A DNA stretch of 64,000 nucleotides, from NCBI GenBank assembly GCA_009594995.1, contig VOPR01000005.1:186001-250000 (forward strand), written 5' to 3'. This DNA is from Nitrospira sp. GTDB taxonomy: Bacteria > Nitrospirota > Nitrospiria > Nitrospirales > Nitrospiraceae. The notes below the pieces were generated by a model. That model searched no databases. It was given only the letters and a program-made list of their open reading frames with translations, and was not told the DNA's origin. A program made the position numbers and the translations under genes. Shown piece by piece: positions 52,997 through 62,929 of the stretch (the stretch's first letter is position 1; each line of letters starts with the position of its first letter).

Positions 52997-55900
52997 GAAC
53001 CACTTTCCTCCGTCGTCGACGTGGCGATGCCGCTTGTGTGACTGATCCCTGCGATCCTTCCGGTTCTCGACTCACTGGAATCGACACATGTACCGATGTT
53101 CCCGTCTCGGGGCCGGAAACGATCTCGACCTGTCCGGCCAAAATCTCCACTCGCTCCCGAATCCCCCGCAGTCCGAACCCCCCGGTAGGGGAGAGGCCCG
53201 CAACATCGAAACCGATGCCGTCGTCTTTCACTGTTAACTGCCATTCCCTCAGGCCGCTGTTCATGGCAATGGACACGCTGGTGGCACGCGCATGGCGAAT
53301 CACATTCGTCAGTAATTCCTGAACGATACGATAGAACGCTGTCTCCAGCGTAGGAAGGCGTGCCGCGCAGCGCTCCTCCTGCTCGAACACCATCGAACAG
53401 TGCAAGCCTGTACGCGCCTGCACATCTGCGATAAGGGCCTCCAATCCAGCTTTCAGGCCCAACTCCTCCAATACCGGCGGACGCAAGGCCCGGACGATTT
53501 GACGCAGGCGGGTAAACAAGAGATCCGTCGTGTCCAACGCGCGGGCGAGCCGCTCCTGGCCGCGACTTCCCACCGCTTTGCTTCGCCCGGCGACGCTGCG
53601 TTTGACCGAGGCCAGATCGAACTTGAGCGAGGTCAACAATTGGCCGACTTCGTCGTGCAGTTCCCGCGACAATCGACGGCGCTCGTTCGACTCGACCATC
53701 TGCAGTTCTTGTGACATGGCTTGAAAGCGCCGATAGGCCTCCTCCAGCGAGGCATACGCGCGCTTGGAGCCGGTCACATCAATCATGGCTCCGATCATTC
53801 GTATGGCGGCCCCGCTCTCGTCCCGCACGATATGGGCTCGATCAAGAAAATACCCATAGGTTCCGTCGGCCAATTGGAATCGATACTCCGCGGCAAAGGT
53901 CCGCACATCCGATTCAATGGCATGCTTCACAACCGACAAAATGTGTACTTTGTCCTCGTGGTGCAAGCGGCCGGTCCAGGCGTCTACGCTTGGTTCGCGT
54001 CGAGGATCGTATCCGAATTTCTCGCAGGCATTGGGACTCCACCAATGCTCGTTCGTCAGCAGGTCCCAATCCCACAAAATATCGTTGGTGGCTTGCGCGA
54101 CGAGACGAAACCGCTCCTCGCTGGACCTGAGCAGGGCTTCCGTCCGTTTCCGCGCTGAAATGTCCCGGACTGTCGCGAAATTATATTCGCGCCCTTCAAA
54201 GACGACATAGTTCGCGACCACCTCAACGGGATAGAGCTCGCCGGACTTTGCCCGGTGTTGCGTTTCAAGACGTTGCCGTCCGGTCGCCCGCAGATCCTGC
54301 CAATGACGAGCCCATCCCTCCATTTGATAGTTCGAGTCGAAGTCCGGCACCGCCATTCCAAGCAACTCTTCCCGGCTATACCCCATGCGCTGGCACGCGG
54401 CCTCATTCACCAGCAGGATGCGCGCCTGCTCATCCACCCAGAAAACCATGTCAGCCGCACGCTCAATGGCGAACTGCGTCAAATGCACCTGCGCTTCCGC
54501 CCGCTTGCGATCAGTGATATCCCGCATAAAGGCGCAGTTGTATTCCCGACCTTCATGAATCAGAAAATTCATGGTCGTTTCGGTTTGAATGACAGTGCCG
54601 TCTTTCTTCCGATGCTGGCTCTCAAACGAAAAGGACTTTCTCACTCGCAGGTCTTCCCAATGAGCCGTCCAGGTCTCGAGAGGAAAGTTGGAATCAATGT
54701 CATGCAGCGTCATCGACAGGAGTTCATCGCGGGTATACCCCAGGATCGTGCACGCGGCATCGTTGACATCCAGAAGGCGTGCCTCGGCATCGATCCACAA
54801 AACTGCATCCACGGCTTGCTGGATGGAAAACCGGGTGAGACGAAGCGCGCTTTCCGTCCGTTTGCGTTCAATTGCGAGACAGGCCAAATGCGACGCCCGC
54901 GACACGATCAGCAATTCGTCCGCCGGCTGGCGCGGTGTTTCATAATACACCGCAAACGTACCCAGGACTTTCCCGGCCGCGGAGATGATCGGGTTCGACC
55001 AGCACGCCCGCAGACCGTGAGCAAGCGCGAGGTCGCGGAAATCGTCCCAAAAAGGATGCGACGCGATATCCGTCACGATAACCTGCTGTCCCGTGAATGC
55101 GGCGGTGCCGCAGGACCCGCGAGACGGCCCGATGGCTATTCCATCTATTCCCCGGATGAAGGTTTCCGGAAGACTGGGACCGGCACCATGGCGTAACGAG
55201 GCGCCACCCTCGTCGAGCAGCAAGACCGAGCAAAACACCCCGTTAGATAGCCCTTCAATCATCAGACAGATTTCAGCCAACACCGCGGCCAACGGCGCAT
55301 CCGACCCCATCAGTTCCAGCACGCGTTTCTCCGCGGCCAACATCTGCTCAACCTTCTTGCGCTCCACGATGTCCCGACCGACACCGGTCACACCGATAAC
55401 TCTCCCCTGCAGATCCGTATAGGGAGCGCCGGTCCAGTGGTAGAGAACGGCCCGGCCGTCTTTCGTGAGCAAATGACCTTCCAGTTCCGCATAGCCGGCG
55501 TCGAAGGCTTCACGGATCGCTGCGGCCGTTTTCCCGGCTTCTTCAGGGGGCACCATTTCGAGAGCCGGCTTGCCCTGCAGTTCACTCCGCGTATAGCCTG
55601 TGACCGTTTCCAAGCGGAGATTCCATTTGCACAATCGCCCGTCGAGATCCAGGGCAAAAATCACGTCGGGAACCGTTTCCATAATGGTCTGGAGATTGCT
55701 GAGCGCCTCAGCCCGCTCCCGGTCCGCCTGTTTCCGTTCGGTGATGTCGGTGATCGTCCCGACCATGCGCAAGGGTCGTCCATCCGGTGCTCTCTCGACG
55801 ACTTTCCCACGATCCAGATACCATCGATATTCACCGGATTTCTGTCGGAGTCGGACTTCGACTTCCTTGACCGGAGTACGGCCATCTAAGTGGGCCTGCA

Positions 55901-58610
55901 GCACTTCCTTCGTGCGATCAACATCCTCCGGATGCAGGACCCCGAAGAAGAATGCCGTCGTAGGGGCGACTTCTTCTGGCAGGTAGCCTAAAAGGCGAAT
56001 CCACCGAGGGCTGTAGTAGACCACATCCGTCTGAATGTCCCAGTCCCAAAGGCCATCGTTGGTCGCCTCAATGGCAAAATGGAATCGTTCCTCGCTCGCC
56101 CGCAATGCATCCCCTGCCCGTTTGCGTTCAGTGATGTCACGCACAAAGGCAAAGTGGCATTCGACGCCGCCGTAACGAATGAAATTCACATTCAATTCGA
56201 TCGGGATGAGCCGGCCGTCTTTGGCACGATGCCAACTCTCGAAGGAGGCCCTGCCCCGCTTTCTTGTCTCCTCCCAAAATGTCGGCCAGGAATCAGGCTG
56301 GAAGTAAGGATTGATGTCATGCACCCGCATCCGAAGAAATTCTTCTTTCGAGTAGCCCAGCATTGCGCAAGCCGAATCATTCACATCCAGCAACTCCGCG
56401 CCGGCACCGACCCAGTAAATGGCTTCCGTCGCATGGTCCACGGTGTACTTAGCCAATTGCAGCGCTTCTTCCGCCCGCTTCCGTTCGGTGATGTCCTGCA
56501 CGAGTGCGAGGGAATACAACGGAGTTCCCGCCTCATTCCGAATAACCGACACTCCCACCTGAGCCCACACGATGCCGCCGTCTTTTCGGATGTACCGCTT
56601 CTCAAACACATCGTGGGAAAGCGCTCCGACCAGGAGCTTATGAATGCGCTCAAGGTTCTGCGTCAGATCATCAGGGTGAGTGAGCGACTGGAAGGTCCGG
56701 GTCAGCAGTTCCTGCTCTGAATAGCCAAGAATGCCGCACAGGGCTTGATTGACTTCTTGAATACGACCGTTCACATCGGCAATCGACATGCCTACCGTCG
56801 CATTATGGTAGGCGGCTCGAAACCGTTCCTCGCTGGCCCGGAGCGCTTCTTCAGACCGCTTCTGCTCCGTGATGTCGAGAATGACGCCGATGGCGCGGAC
56901 GACTTGCCCCTGCTGATTCGTGAGCCCTCGCCCTTTCGCGAGCACCCACCGTTCCACTCCTCCCGGCAACGCCAGCCGATACTCCGCTTCATATTCAGCG
57001 TGATTCTTCAGGCTCTCGCCAAATCGATGCGCGATCCGTGCGCGGTCCTCCGGGTGAATCCGATCGATACAATCTTCGAATGAGGCGGCATCATCGGGAG
57101 CAAACCCGAAAATTTCCAGTCCGCGCGGCGAAAAGGTGGTGCGATTACTCGCCAGATTCCAATCAAATGTGCCTTCGCCGGCGGCATCCAACGCCAAACT
57201 GAGATGCGTTTCACGCTCGGCGCGTTCTGATTCGGCCCGCTTACGCTCGGTGATATCTGAAATCGCCCCCACCACGCGGCAGGTCTGCCCGGCCTCGTTG
57301 CGCAAGGCCTTGCCCCGGCTGTGAATCCAGCGATAGGTGCCATCCTGGTGGAGGAGTCGGCATTCCACGTCATAGGCGGTGCCGTGTTTCAAATGTTCTC
57401 GAATGGCGATGCCGACACTGTGGGCATCGTCCGGATGCAATCGTGAAAAGAATGCCTCCTCACTATTCGGTAACTCGTGGTCGGCAAATCCGAGGAGTTC
57501 CTTCCATCGGCGGGAGAGATACAGTTCCCCCGTCAGCGGATTCCAGTCCCAAATTCCATCCGACGTGCCCTCCAACGCCAGGGCATACCGTTCTTCGCTT
57601 TCTTTCAGCTGTTGCTCCGCAAGATCTCGTCCTAACTCACTGCCCGCGCGGCCCGCAACCATGCGCAGGAGCGATTCGGCCCGCGTTGCATCTTTCAGCG
57701 GTTGCGTTCCGAGCAGGGCAATCCAGCCGATAGGGACCCCCGTCGTAGAGCGCAGCGCGAGCGCCATGTACGACTCAATCGAGAGTTGTCGGAGCATGTC
57801 GTCTTGGGGGAACGATGCCTGGACGGCGCGAGGATGGTGGCAGAATCCATTGATGAGCACCGTCTCGCAGGGTGTTCCCGCGAGCTCATACTCGAACTGT
57901 GTGACAAGCCCGTTGGGGCTCCACCCGGCCACCGTCTGCGCGCGCGCCCCTCCAGGGAGCACCCGGACACAAAATCCAAATTCGACGCCGGTCAGCTGCG
58001 CAAGCGTTTCAACCAGCTCCTGCAGAAATTCACTGCCTGTCGATCTGGCACTCCCGGCAGTGAGACGCCACACTTCTTCATTGTCTTGCTGTATCGTACT
58101 CGGGGATGACCCGCCCGATCTGAGTACTCGCAATTCCAACAATTCCGTGACCTGACGCGCCAATCTCTGGAGCGCCAGGCAGTGCTCATCGGCAACCTTG
58201 CGTGGCGCAGCGTCCATCACGGCGAGGGTTCCCACCGCATATCCATCCGCGGTGACGATGGGCACCCCGCAATAACACCGGATCTGTGGCCCCCCGGTCA
58301 CCCATGCATGGGATGAAAATCGCGGATCGGCCCGGGCGTCTTCAATACGCAGTGGGCCTGCGCTCTGGATGGTGTAGGAACAGAGTCCGGATGCACGTTC
58401 GGTGTGGGTCATGTCCAGACCCACGCTGGCTTTGACCCACTGGCGGTCCCGGTCGATAAAGGTGATCGCCGCGAATGGAGCGCGGCACAGAGAAGCGGCC
58501 AGATGCACGAGATCGTCGAAGGCAGTTTCTGGAGGGGAGTCGAGAATATGATAGCGGGATAACGCGTCTATGCGGGCAATTTCATCGGCTGGCAGGGCGT
58601 GCGTCCCCAT
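52989..58610 (-). CDS. Giant NarX-type histidine kinase with nine PAS and three GAF domains
   Basis: The 1873-residue kinase has no clear membrane helix. In order: GAF 1 (about 20-165), GAF 2 (190-330), six PAS domains (345-1090), GAF 3 (1095-1260), three more PAS domains (1265-1635), HisKA_3 with His1652 (RRRLSRELHDEVGQLL) and an ATPase domain (about 1750-1850, DDGIGFDV and GGFGLRGIRERV). PAS 4, 7 and 8 are similar to each other (HDINPYF, HDIDSNF and PDFDSNY segments), which suggests duplication. The HisKA_3 class normally pairs with NarL-type regulators, and one overlaps its 3' end. A GGGAG site precedes the ATG by about nine bases. The sensory ligands are unknown. Confidence 0.94.
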   Translation of the reverse strand: MGTHALPADEIARIDALSRYHILDSPPETAFDDLVHLAASLCRAPFAAITFIDRDRQWVKASVGLDMTHTERASGLCSYTIQSAGPLRIEDARADPRFSSHAWVTGGPQIRCYCGVPIVTADGYAVGTLAVMDAAPRKVADEHCLALQRLARQVTELLELRVLRSGGSSPSTIQQDNEEVWRLTAGSARSTGSEFLQELVETLAQLTGVEFGFCVRVLPGGARAQTVAGWSPNGLVTQFEYELAGTPCETVLINGFCHHPRAVQASFPQDDMLRQLSIESYMALALRSTTGVPIGWIALLGTQPLKDATRAESLLRMVAGRAGSELGRDLAEQQLKESEERYALALEGTSDGIWDWNPLTGELYLSRRWKELLGFADHELPNSEEAFFSRLHPDDAHSVGIAIREHLKHGTAYDVECRLLHQDGTYRWIHSRGKALRNEAGQTCRVVGAISDITERKRAESERAERETHLSLALDAAGEGTFDWNLASNRTTFSPRGLEIFGFAPDDAASFEDCIDRIHPEDRARIAHRFGESLKNHAEYEAEYRLALPGGVERWVLAKGRGLTNQQGQVVRAIGVILDITEQKRSEEALRASEERFRAAYHNATVGMSIADVNGRIQEVNQALCGILGYSEQELLTRTFQSLTHPDDLTQNLERIHKLLVGALSHDVFEKRYIRKDGGIVWAQVGVSVIRNEAGTPLYSLALVQDITERKRAEEALQLAKYTVDHATEAIYWVGAGAELLDVNDSACAMLGYSKEEFLRMRVHDINPYFQPDSWPTFWEETRKRGRASFESWHRAKDGRLIPIELNVNFIRYGGVECHFAFVRDITERKRAGDALRASEERFHFAIEATNDGLWDWDIQTDVVYYSPRWIRLLGYLPEEVAPTTAFFFGVLHPEDVDRTKEVLQAHLDGRTPVKEVEVRLRQKSGEYRWYLDRGKVVERAPDGRPLRMVGTITDITERKQADRERAEALSNLQTIMETVPDVIFALDLDGRLCKWNLRLETVTGYTRSELQGKPALEMVPPEEAGKTAAAIREAFDAGYAELEGHLLTKDGRAVLYHWTGAPYTDLQGRVIGVTGVGRDIVERKKVEQMLAAEKRVLELMGSDAPLAAVLAEICLMIEGLSNGVFCSVLLLDEGGASLRHGAGPSLPETFIRGIDGIAIGPSRGSCGTAAFTGQQVIVTDIASHPFWDDFRDLALAHGLRACWSNPIISAAGKVLGTFAVYYETPRQPADELLIVSRASHLACLAIERKRTESALRLTRFSIQQAVDAVLWIDAEARLLDVNDAACTILGYTRDELLSMTLHDIDSNFPLETWTAHWEDLRVRKSFSFESQHRKKDGTVIQTETTMNFLIHEGREYNCAFMRDITDRKRAEAQVHLTQFAIERAADMVFWVDEQARILLVNEAACQRMGYSREELLGMAVPDFDSNYQMEGWARHWQDLRATGRQRLETQHRAKSGELYPVEVVANYVVFEGREYNFATVRDISARKRTEALLRSSEERFRLVAQATNDILWDWDLLTNEHWWSPNACEKFGYDPRREPSVDAWTGRLHHEDKVHILSVVKHAIESDVRTFAAEYRFQLADGTYGYFLDRAHIVRDESGAAIRMIGAMIDVTGSKRAYASLEEAYRRFQAMSQELQMVESNERRRLSRELHDEVGQLLTSLKFDLASVKRSVAGRSKAVGSRGQERLARALDTTDLLFTRLRQIVRALRPPVLEELGLKAGLEALIADVQARTGLHCSMVFEQEERCAARLPTLETAFYRIVQELLTNVIRHARATSVSIAMNSGLREWQLTVKDDGIGFDVAGLSPTGGFGLRGIRERVEILAGQVEIVSGPETGTSVHVSIPVSREPEGSQGSVTQAASPRRRRRKVVHE

Positions 58611-58756
58611 ACGTGCACTCCCACGCGCGAGGCTATCAAACCTGTGTGCTCATAGATCGAACGAAACTCATATCACAAATACCGTAGATGGACTAGGGCC
58701 ATATGGACTGCTTACGCGCAATATGCCTGCGCTACAGCTCGGACTCCTGATTCCGC

Positions 58757-61252
58757 TCACAACCAGGCCGGGACTAAGGTCCCATCGGCCGCACGCCATT
58801 GTGGCGCCCAGGCAAGGGCGACAAGCTTCACCACGATATTCGATTTGGTCGGCTTCAACGAGAGGAGGTCGAGCTTCTCGGTCAGCGGATCGGTCGCCGC
58901 CGCCAGTGCCGAGGTTTCGGCGTTGAATTGCGCTTCGAGGTCCGCCAGCTGCTGCTGAAGCGCGGCCACGTTCTCCTCGGCGTGACTTACGTCCTTCGAC
59001 TCTTTCATCGCCCGCCCCGCCCCTCGAATGGCGGTGGTCGCCTTGCCGATATTGGTCGCACTGATCGCCTTGCGCCCTAAAAACGCCCCCAGAATGGTGG
59101 CTCCGACAGAAATCGCCGCTTGCAACTGGCTGCTACGCGATTCGGCCTGTTGCCGCTCCACCATCTGCTCGGCGCGGCGAATGCGATCCTGGAGCGCCGA
59201 AATCTTCGGCGCATATTTCTTCCGCAGGCTGTCGCTTTGCAGATCACGCTGCTCCCGACCGGCCTGCTGAAGCCGGACACGAAACTCTCGTTCCGATTCG
59301 CCAGGCAGCGACAGGGTATTCGTGCTGGGGCTTCGGAAGAGTTCGACCTTTTGCGTGCGAAACAGCCAGCCGGACAGATCGCTCTTCCAGGTCTCATACT
59401 GTTTCCCCTTACTCGCCACACCAGGCAGCGGACCGAATTGTGCGTCGCCCGCCGGTTCTCGTTCAAGATCCACCAACACCAGGTCGGCTACCGTAGCCTG
59501 TCCCCACTCAACCGGCACCGCTCCACTGCCGATGGCCGCCAGGCACGCGAGATCCTTCGTGGTATCGACCGCGGTCTTGCTATCGGCGACCCGCACCTGC
59601 GCCACGCCGAGCACCATGGGCTGATACACCAGCGTGGCTCCGCCGGACCGAGTTCCCCGCAACGGAATAAAATATTGCGGCACGTCCGGCGGCACAATCG
59701 GGCGAGCCCCCAAGGCTGAGGCGTGAACGCCACCTGCCGCGCGAGCCGTCCCGGCAGTGTCAGGTTTCACAGTGCACGCGGCACGCTTCGCTGGCTCCAT
59801 CAGCTGCTTGATCTGCGTGCGGGTCAGCGGCCCCCGCAAATACGACAATGTCCAGCGAGTCTGAAACACTTCCGGCGCATCTTCGTGCACATTGTTTAAC
59901 AGGAAGACGCGGTTCCCGAGGCCGGCGAGGGTTTGCTCCATCTGCTGACGATCAAACTTTTTTCCGCTGCTGGCTGCCGCACCTTCCAATCCCTCAATCA
60001 CCCGCGCCTTGTCACGCTCTGTCTGAAGACGACCGATGAACCAGGTACCAGTGTTGGCTAACCCTTTGTAATCAAGATCGACCGGATTCTGGGTGGCCAG
60101 CACGACACCCAACCCGAATGCGCGCGCCTGCTTGAGCAGGGTCAACAGGGGCGCCTTGGAGGGCGGATTCGCCACCGGTGGAAAGTAGCCAAAAATCTCG
60201 TCCATATAGAGCAGGGCGCGCAAGCTGGTAGTGCCGGATTGCGAACGGACCCAACCCAAGGTTTGATTGAGCAGCAACGACACAAAAAACATCCGCTCAG
60301 CGTCGGTTAAATGCGCGATGGAAAAAATCGCGATGCGCGGCTTGCCGGACGCCCCGTACAGCATCTGCCCGACGTCCAACGCCTCGCCTTCCATCCACGC
60401 AGCAAAACCCGGTGCCGCCAGGAGGTTGTTCAGTTGCATGGCCAGCCCGAACCGTTCCTTCGAGGGGAAGAAGGATTCCAGATCCAGCACGCCAACCTTC
60501 GTCAGCGGCGGCGTCTGAATCTGATGGATAAGGGCAGCAAGATCCAGGTCGAGCCCCGCCCGCCAGGCGCGGTCGAGAATCGACGACAGGAGAATATGTT
60601 CCCGGCTTTGTATGGGATCGGCCTGCAGGCCGATCAGGCCCAGTAAGCTGGTCACCGTCGTGCCGATACGCTCGCGTAGAAGCTCGTCATCCTCGATCAG
60701 CTCAGGCGATGGAGCGGCAAACGATTTCAGGATAGACACCGGCAAGCCGGCCGTGCTGCCCGGCGTGTAGACGACGAAATCAGCTGCGTCGCGCAATTTC
60801 TGAATCCGCTCCCCGCCTTGGCCCCACTCCCCCAGGCCCTTTTGCCACAGCGCCGCTTGCTGAGCCGCATAGTCGGTCGAGGATAGCCCCTTCTTGCGGG
60901 CGTCATCTTCGTTGATCCAGGGTGCGAAGTCTTCGCCGCGAAGCTGTGGGAAGGTGAGCAGAAGGTTGGCGAGATCGCCCTTCGGATCGATGACGATGGC
61001 CGGGATGCCGTCGATGGCCGCCTCTTCCAGCAGTCCGACACAGAGACCCGTCTTGCCGCTCCCCGTCATACCCACGCAGACCGCATGGGTGACCAGATCT
61101 TTCGAATCGTAGAGTAGCCAGCCGGGCTTGGTTTTCTTGGCAGCGAGATCGTAGGGTCGGCCGAGATAGAAGACACCGAGTTTCTCGAACTCGGCTGCGT
61201 CGTTCGTCGATGGGCCTGGACTCGTGGCGGACGGTGTTTTCTTCGGCGGCAT
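58757..61252 (-). CDS. HerA/DUF87-like ATP-binding protein
   Basis: The ATG gives MPPKKTPSAT; a TTG four codons upstream is an alternative. The 831 residues carry a Walker A motif (GMTGSGKTGL, residues 61-70), IPAIVIDPKGDLANLL, a Walker B-like ALLYMDEIFGYFPP and a VVLATQNPVDLDYKGLANTGTW segment (sensor). This is the fold of HerA, VirB4 and TraD-type pumps and of several uncharacterised bacterial ATPases. After about residue 600 there is a coiled coil (KISALQDRIRRAEQMVERQQ), then a Gly/Ala-rich helix region (SVGATILGAFLGRKAISATN) and a second coiled coil. It has no NurA partner next to it, so its cargo or role is unknown. Confidence 0.85.
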   Translation of the reverse strand: MPPKKTPSATSPGPSTNDAAEFEKLGVFYLGRPYDLAAKKTKPGWLLYDSKDLVTHAVCVGMTGSGKTGLCVGLLEEAAIDGIPAIVIDPKGDLANLLLTFPQLRGEDFAPWINEDDARKKGLSSTDYAAQQAALWQKGLGEWGQGGERIQKLRDAADFVVYTPGSTAGLPVSILKSFAAPSPELIEDDELLRERIGTTVTSLLGLIGLQADPIQSREHILLSSILDRAWRAGLDLDLAALIHQIQTPPLTKVGVLDLESFFPSKERFGLAMQLNNLLAAPGFAAWMEGEALDVGQMLYGASGKPRIAIFSIAHLTDAERMFFVSLLLNQTLGWVRSQSGTTSLRALLYMDEIFGYFPPVANPPSKAPLLTLLKQARAFGLGVVLATQNPVDLDYKGLANTGTWFIGRLQTERDKARVIEGLEGAAASSGKKFDRQQMEQTLAGLGNRVFLLNNVHEDAPEVFQTRWTLSYLRGPLTRTQIKQLMEPAKRAACTVKPDTAGTARAAGGVHASALGARPIVPPDVPQYFIPLRGTRSGGATLVYQPMVLGVAQVRVADSKTAVDTTKDLACLAAIGSGAVPVEWGQATVADLVLVDLEREPAGDAQFGPLPGVASKGKQYETWKSDLSGWLFRTQKVELFRSPSTNTLSLPGESEREFRVRLQQAGREQRDLQSDSLRKKYAPKISALQDRIRRAEQMVERQQAESRSSQLQAAISVGATILGAFLGRKAISATNIGKATTAIRGAGRAMKESKDVSHAEENVAALQQQLADLEAQFNAETSALAAATDPLTEKLDLLSLKPTKSNIVVKLVALAWAPQWRAADGTLVPAWL

Positions 61253-61438
61253 AACTCCCCACAATGGAGATAATAGGTGTCACTGCAGCGCGATTGCGTT
61301 CGACGGGCATTTTAGTAAGCAAGGGACGAGACTGCAAGCCTGCGGCCACGGCTCTCCGCCTGGATTTCGGCACGCAACTACGTATCGTGAACTTGCGAAG
61401 ACTTGCGAAATGCATTCTACACAGGCACTATGCGCCCC

Positions 61439-62353
61439 ATGAATCGCCGATTGCTCGCGCTCCTCGTGTTCACCCTGTGCATAGCTCCTGCGGTGAGCGT
61501 AGCGGAATCTCCGCCTCAAAGTGTCCACTGGGGCGCGATTGCGTTTCCGGACCATGATCCTACGTTGACTCTGAGCACCGCGGTCCTGGACCGGTTCACT
61601 CAGTTTGACGGAGCAGGAAAACGCTACAACGATATCAACCAGACCATGGGGTTCAACTTCTTTACGTTGAGTTGGACGAAACCGCTGACTCAATTGCCGG
61701 GGTGGAATCTCAACCTTACGGCTGGCGGCGGGCCTACCCGTGACGGACCCAGCCGCTTTCTGCAGAACGATGTCGTGCATAAGTTGCGCGGCTTTGATCC
61801 CGTGCCGGTCGGTGAAAAGCGCGACGCCAACGACTTTATGCTGAGCGGCACCATGACGCGGTGGTTCGGAATGTTGGGAACCAGCGATGTATTTTTCGCA
61901 GGCGTGGGCGGCGCCGGCGGCTCGCTGTACTACGAACCCTACGTACAGGCCGGCTTTCGGCGGCTGGCCATCTTAGGCGTGATCCCGTTCGTCGGCGACT
62001 ATCTTCGCGTGTCCGCCTTGGGGCGCTATGGACGCCCATTCAGCGGAGCGGCATTTCACCAGGTCGCACCACAATCTTATCTCGCCCAGGCTTCGGTCGG
62101 ACTGGGGAACTATCACCGCTGGAAAGATTCGACACCGTGGGAAATTGAACTGGCGGTGACCGTCGATTCCGGTCTGTTCGTGGACCATCGGGGGGATGCG
62201 CTGGAAGAACGATTCGTGTCGCTGGCGCTGCGCTATTCGGCGTTCACCTTCGAAACCTGGAACGATCTCATCAATCAAAAAGATTACGGTCCGACCTTCG
62301 GCGCCCGCCTGACACTCGATTTGTTCTACATGTACGACCGCTGGTTTCACTGA
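61439..62353 (+). CDS. Putative outer-membrane beta-barrel protein
   Basis: The ATG giving MNRRLLALLVFTLCIAPAVSVAES starts a clear signal peptide; an ATG three codons upstream is also possible. The 304-residue protein has alternating polar and aromatic strands (NLNLTAGGGPTRDGP, YLRVSALGRYGRPFSG, SYLAQASVGLGNYHRW) and ends in aromatic FYMYDRWFH, which fits a barrel of 10-14 strands. I do not recognise the family. It is transcribed divergently from the ATPase gene across a 186-base region and converges on the crystallin gene. Confidence 0.65.
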   Translation: MNRRLLALLVFTLCIAPAVSVAESPPQSVHWGAIAFPDHDPTLTLSTAVLDRFTQFDGAGKRYNDINQTMGFNFFTLSWTKPLTQLPGWNLNLTAGGGPTRDGPSRFLQNDVVHKLRGFDPVPVGEKRDANDFMLSGTMTRWFGMLGTSDVFFAGVGGAGGSLYYEPYVQAGFRRLAILGVIPFVGDYLRVSALGRYGRPFSGAAFHQVAPQSYLAQASVGLGNYHRWKDSTPWEIELAVTVDSGLFVDHRGDALEERFVSLALRYSAFTFETWNDLINQKDYGPTFGARLTLDLFYMYDRWFH

Positions 62354-62379
62354 AGGTCGGACCGGTTCTCCCCCACCAT

Positions 62380-62769
62380 TTACTTCCCGCAGCTGATCTT
62401 GAGCGACTCGATATCGTTCGCCATATCCAGCTTGCCTAAATTGGGCACCCGTTGTCCCGGTGCAAAGGCGATTTCGGTGCCCTTAAAGTCTTTGTCCTCA
62501 TACGCGCGTACCGTGGCATTGGAGCCCATAATCACACTCTCGATATCGTTGCTCCAATCTTTGCCGACAAGATTCTTTAATGTGGCATATTCCTTCGGGC
62601 CTTGAAGCACGACGTGCGGGTCATCGACATCGAAGTGATCGTCTTCGAAGATTTCGATGAAGCAGTTCTTGTCCACGACCTGGAGTTCCAGATCGGCGGC
62701 ATAGGCCGGTAACCCGCTCAGAGCCAGCAGCGCCGCCACGGCCAATGTCTTTCCTTGAGCCATCATCAC
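62380..62769 (-). CDS. Secreted beta/gamma-crystallin fold protein
   Basis: The 129-residue protein has a signal peptide (cleavage near AYA-A25) and two Greek-key motifs. The calcium-site pattern N/D-D-x-x-S occurs twice, in SNDIESVIMG and ANDIESLKI, and the aromatic strand motif is seen in VRAYEDKDFKG. Bacterial members bind calcium and are stabilised by it. The role here is unknown. The first motif is flanked by an Asp-rich stretch (FEDDHFDVDDPH). It opens a group of small envelope-related genes on the minus strand. Confidence 0.8.
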   Translation of the reverse strand: MMMAQGKTLAVAALLALSGLPAYAADLELQVVDKNCFIEIFEDDHFDVDDPHVVLQGPKEYATLKNLVGKDWSNDIESVIMGSNATVRAYEDKDFKGTEIAFAPGQRVPNLGKLDMANDIESLKISCGK

Positions 62770-62811
62770 ACCTCCCGTTTTCTGTCGATGTGTTCTAGCA
62801 ACCTCTTCGAA

Positions 62812-62904
62812 CTACTTGAGAATGCCCAAAAACCAGAGCAGCACCAAGATGCTCGCCGGCACTCCCAGTAACCAGAGAATGAATCCTTTGCCCATCGTTC
62901 CCAT
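62812..62904 (-). CDS. Small hydrophobic membrane peptide, 30 aa
   Basis: AAGGAGG lies five bases before an ATG that opens a 30-codon frame. The product has the short polar start MGTMGKG and then one hydrophobic segment (FILWLLGVPASILVLLWFLG), ending in Lys. It is too short for most gene callers. The strong ribosome-binding site and complete helix support a real gene. I do not recognise a named family. It sits between the crystallin and lipoprotein genes on the same strand. Confidence 0.6.
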   Translation of the reverse strand: MGTMGKGFILWLLGVPASILVLLWFLGILK

Positions 62905-62929
62905 TGGATGCCTCCTTATGAGCTGCAAT

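Noticed and set aside
53000..58600. Repeated short DNA words such as GTTCGGTGATGTC in the giant kinase gene
   Set aside because: They encode the repeated D-I-T-E-R-K-R-A-E linker at the end of each PAS domain and need no separate explanation.
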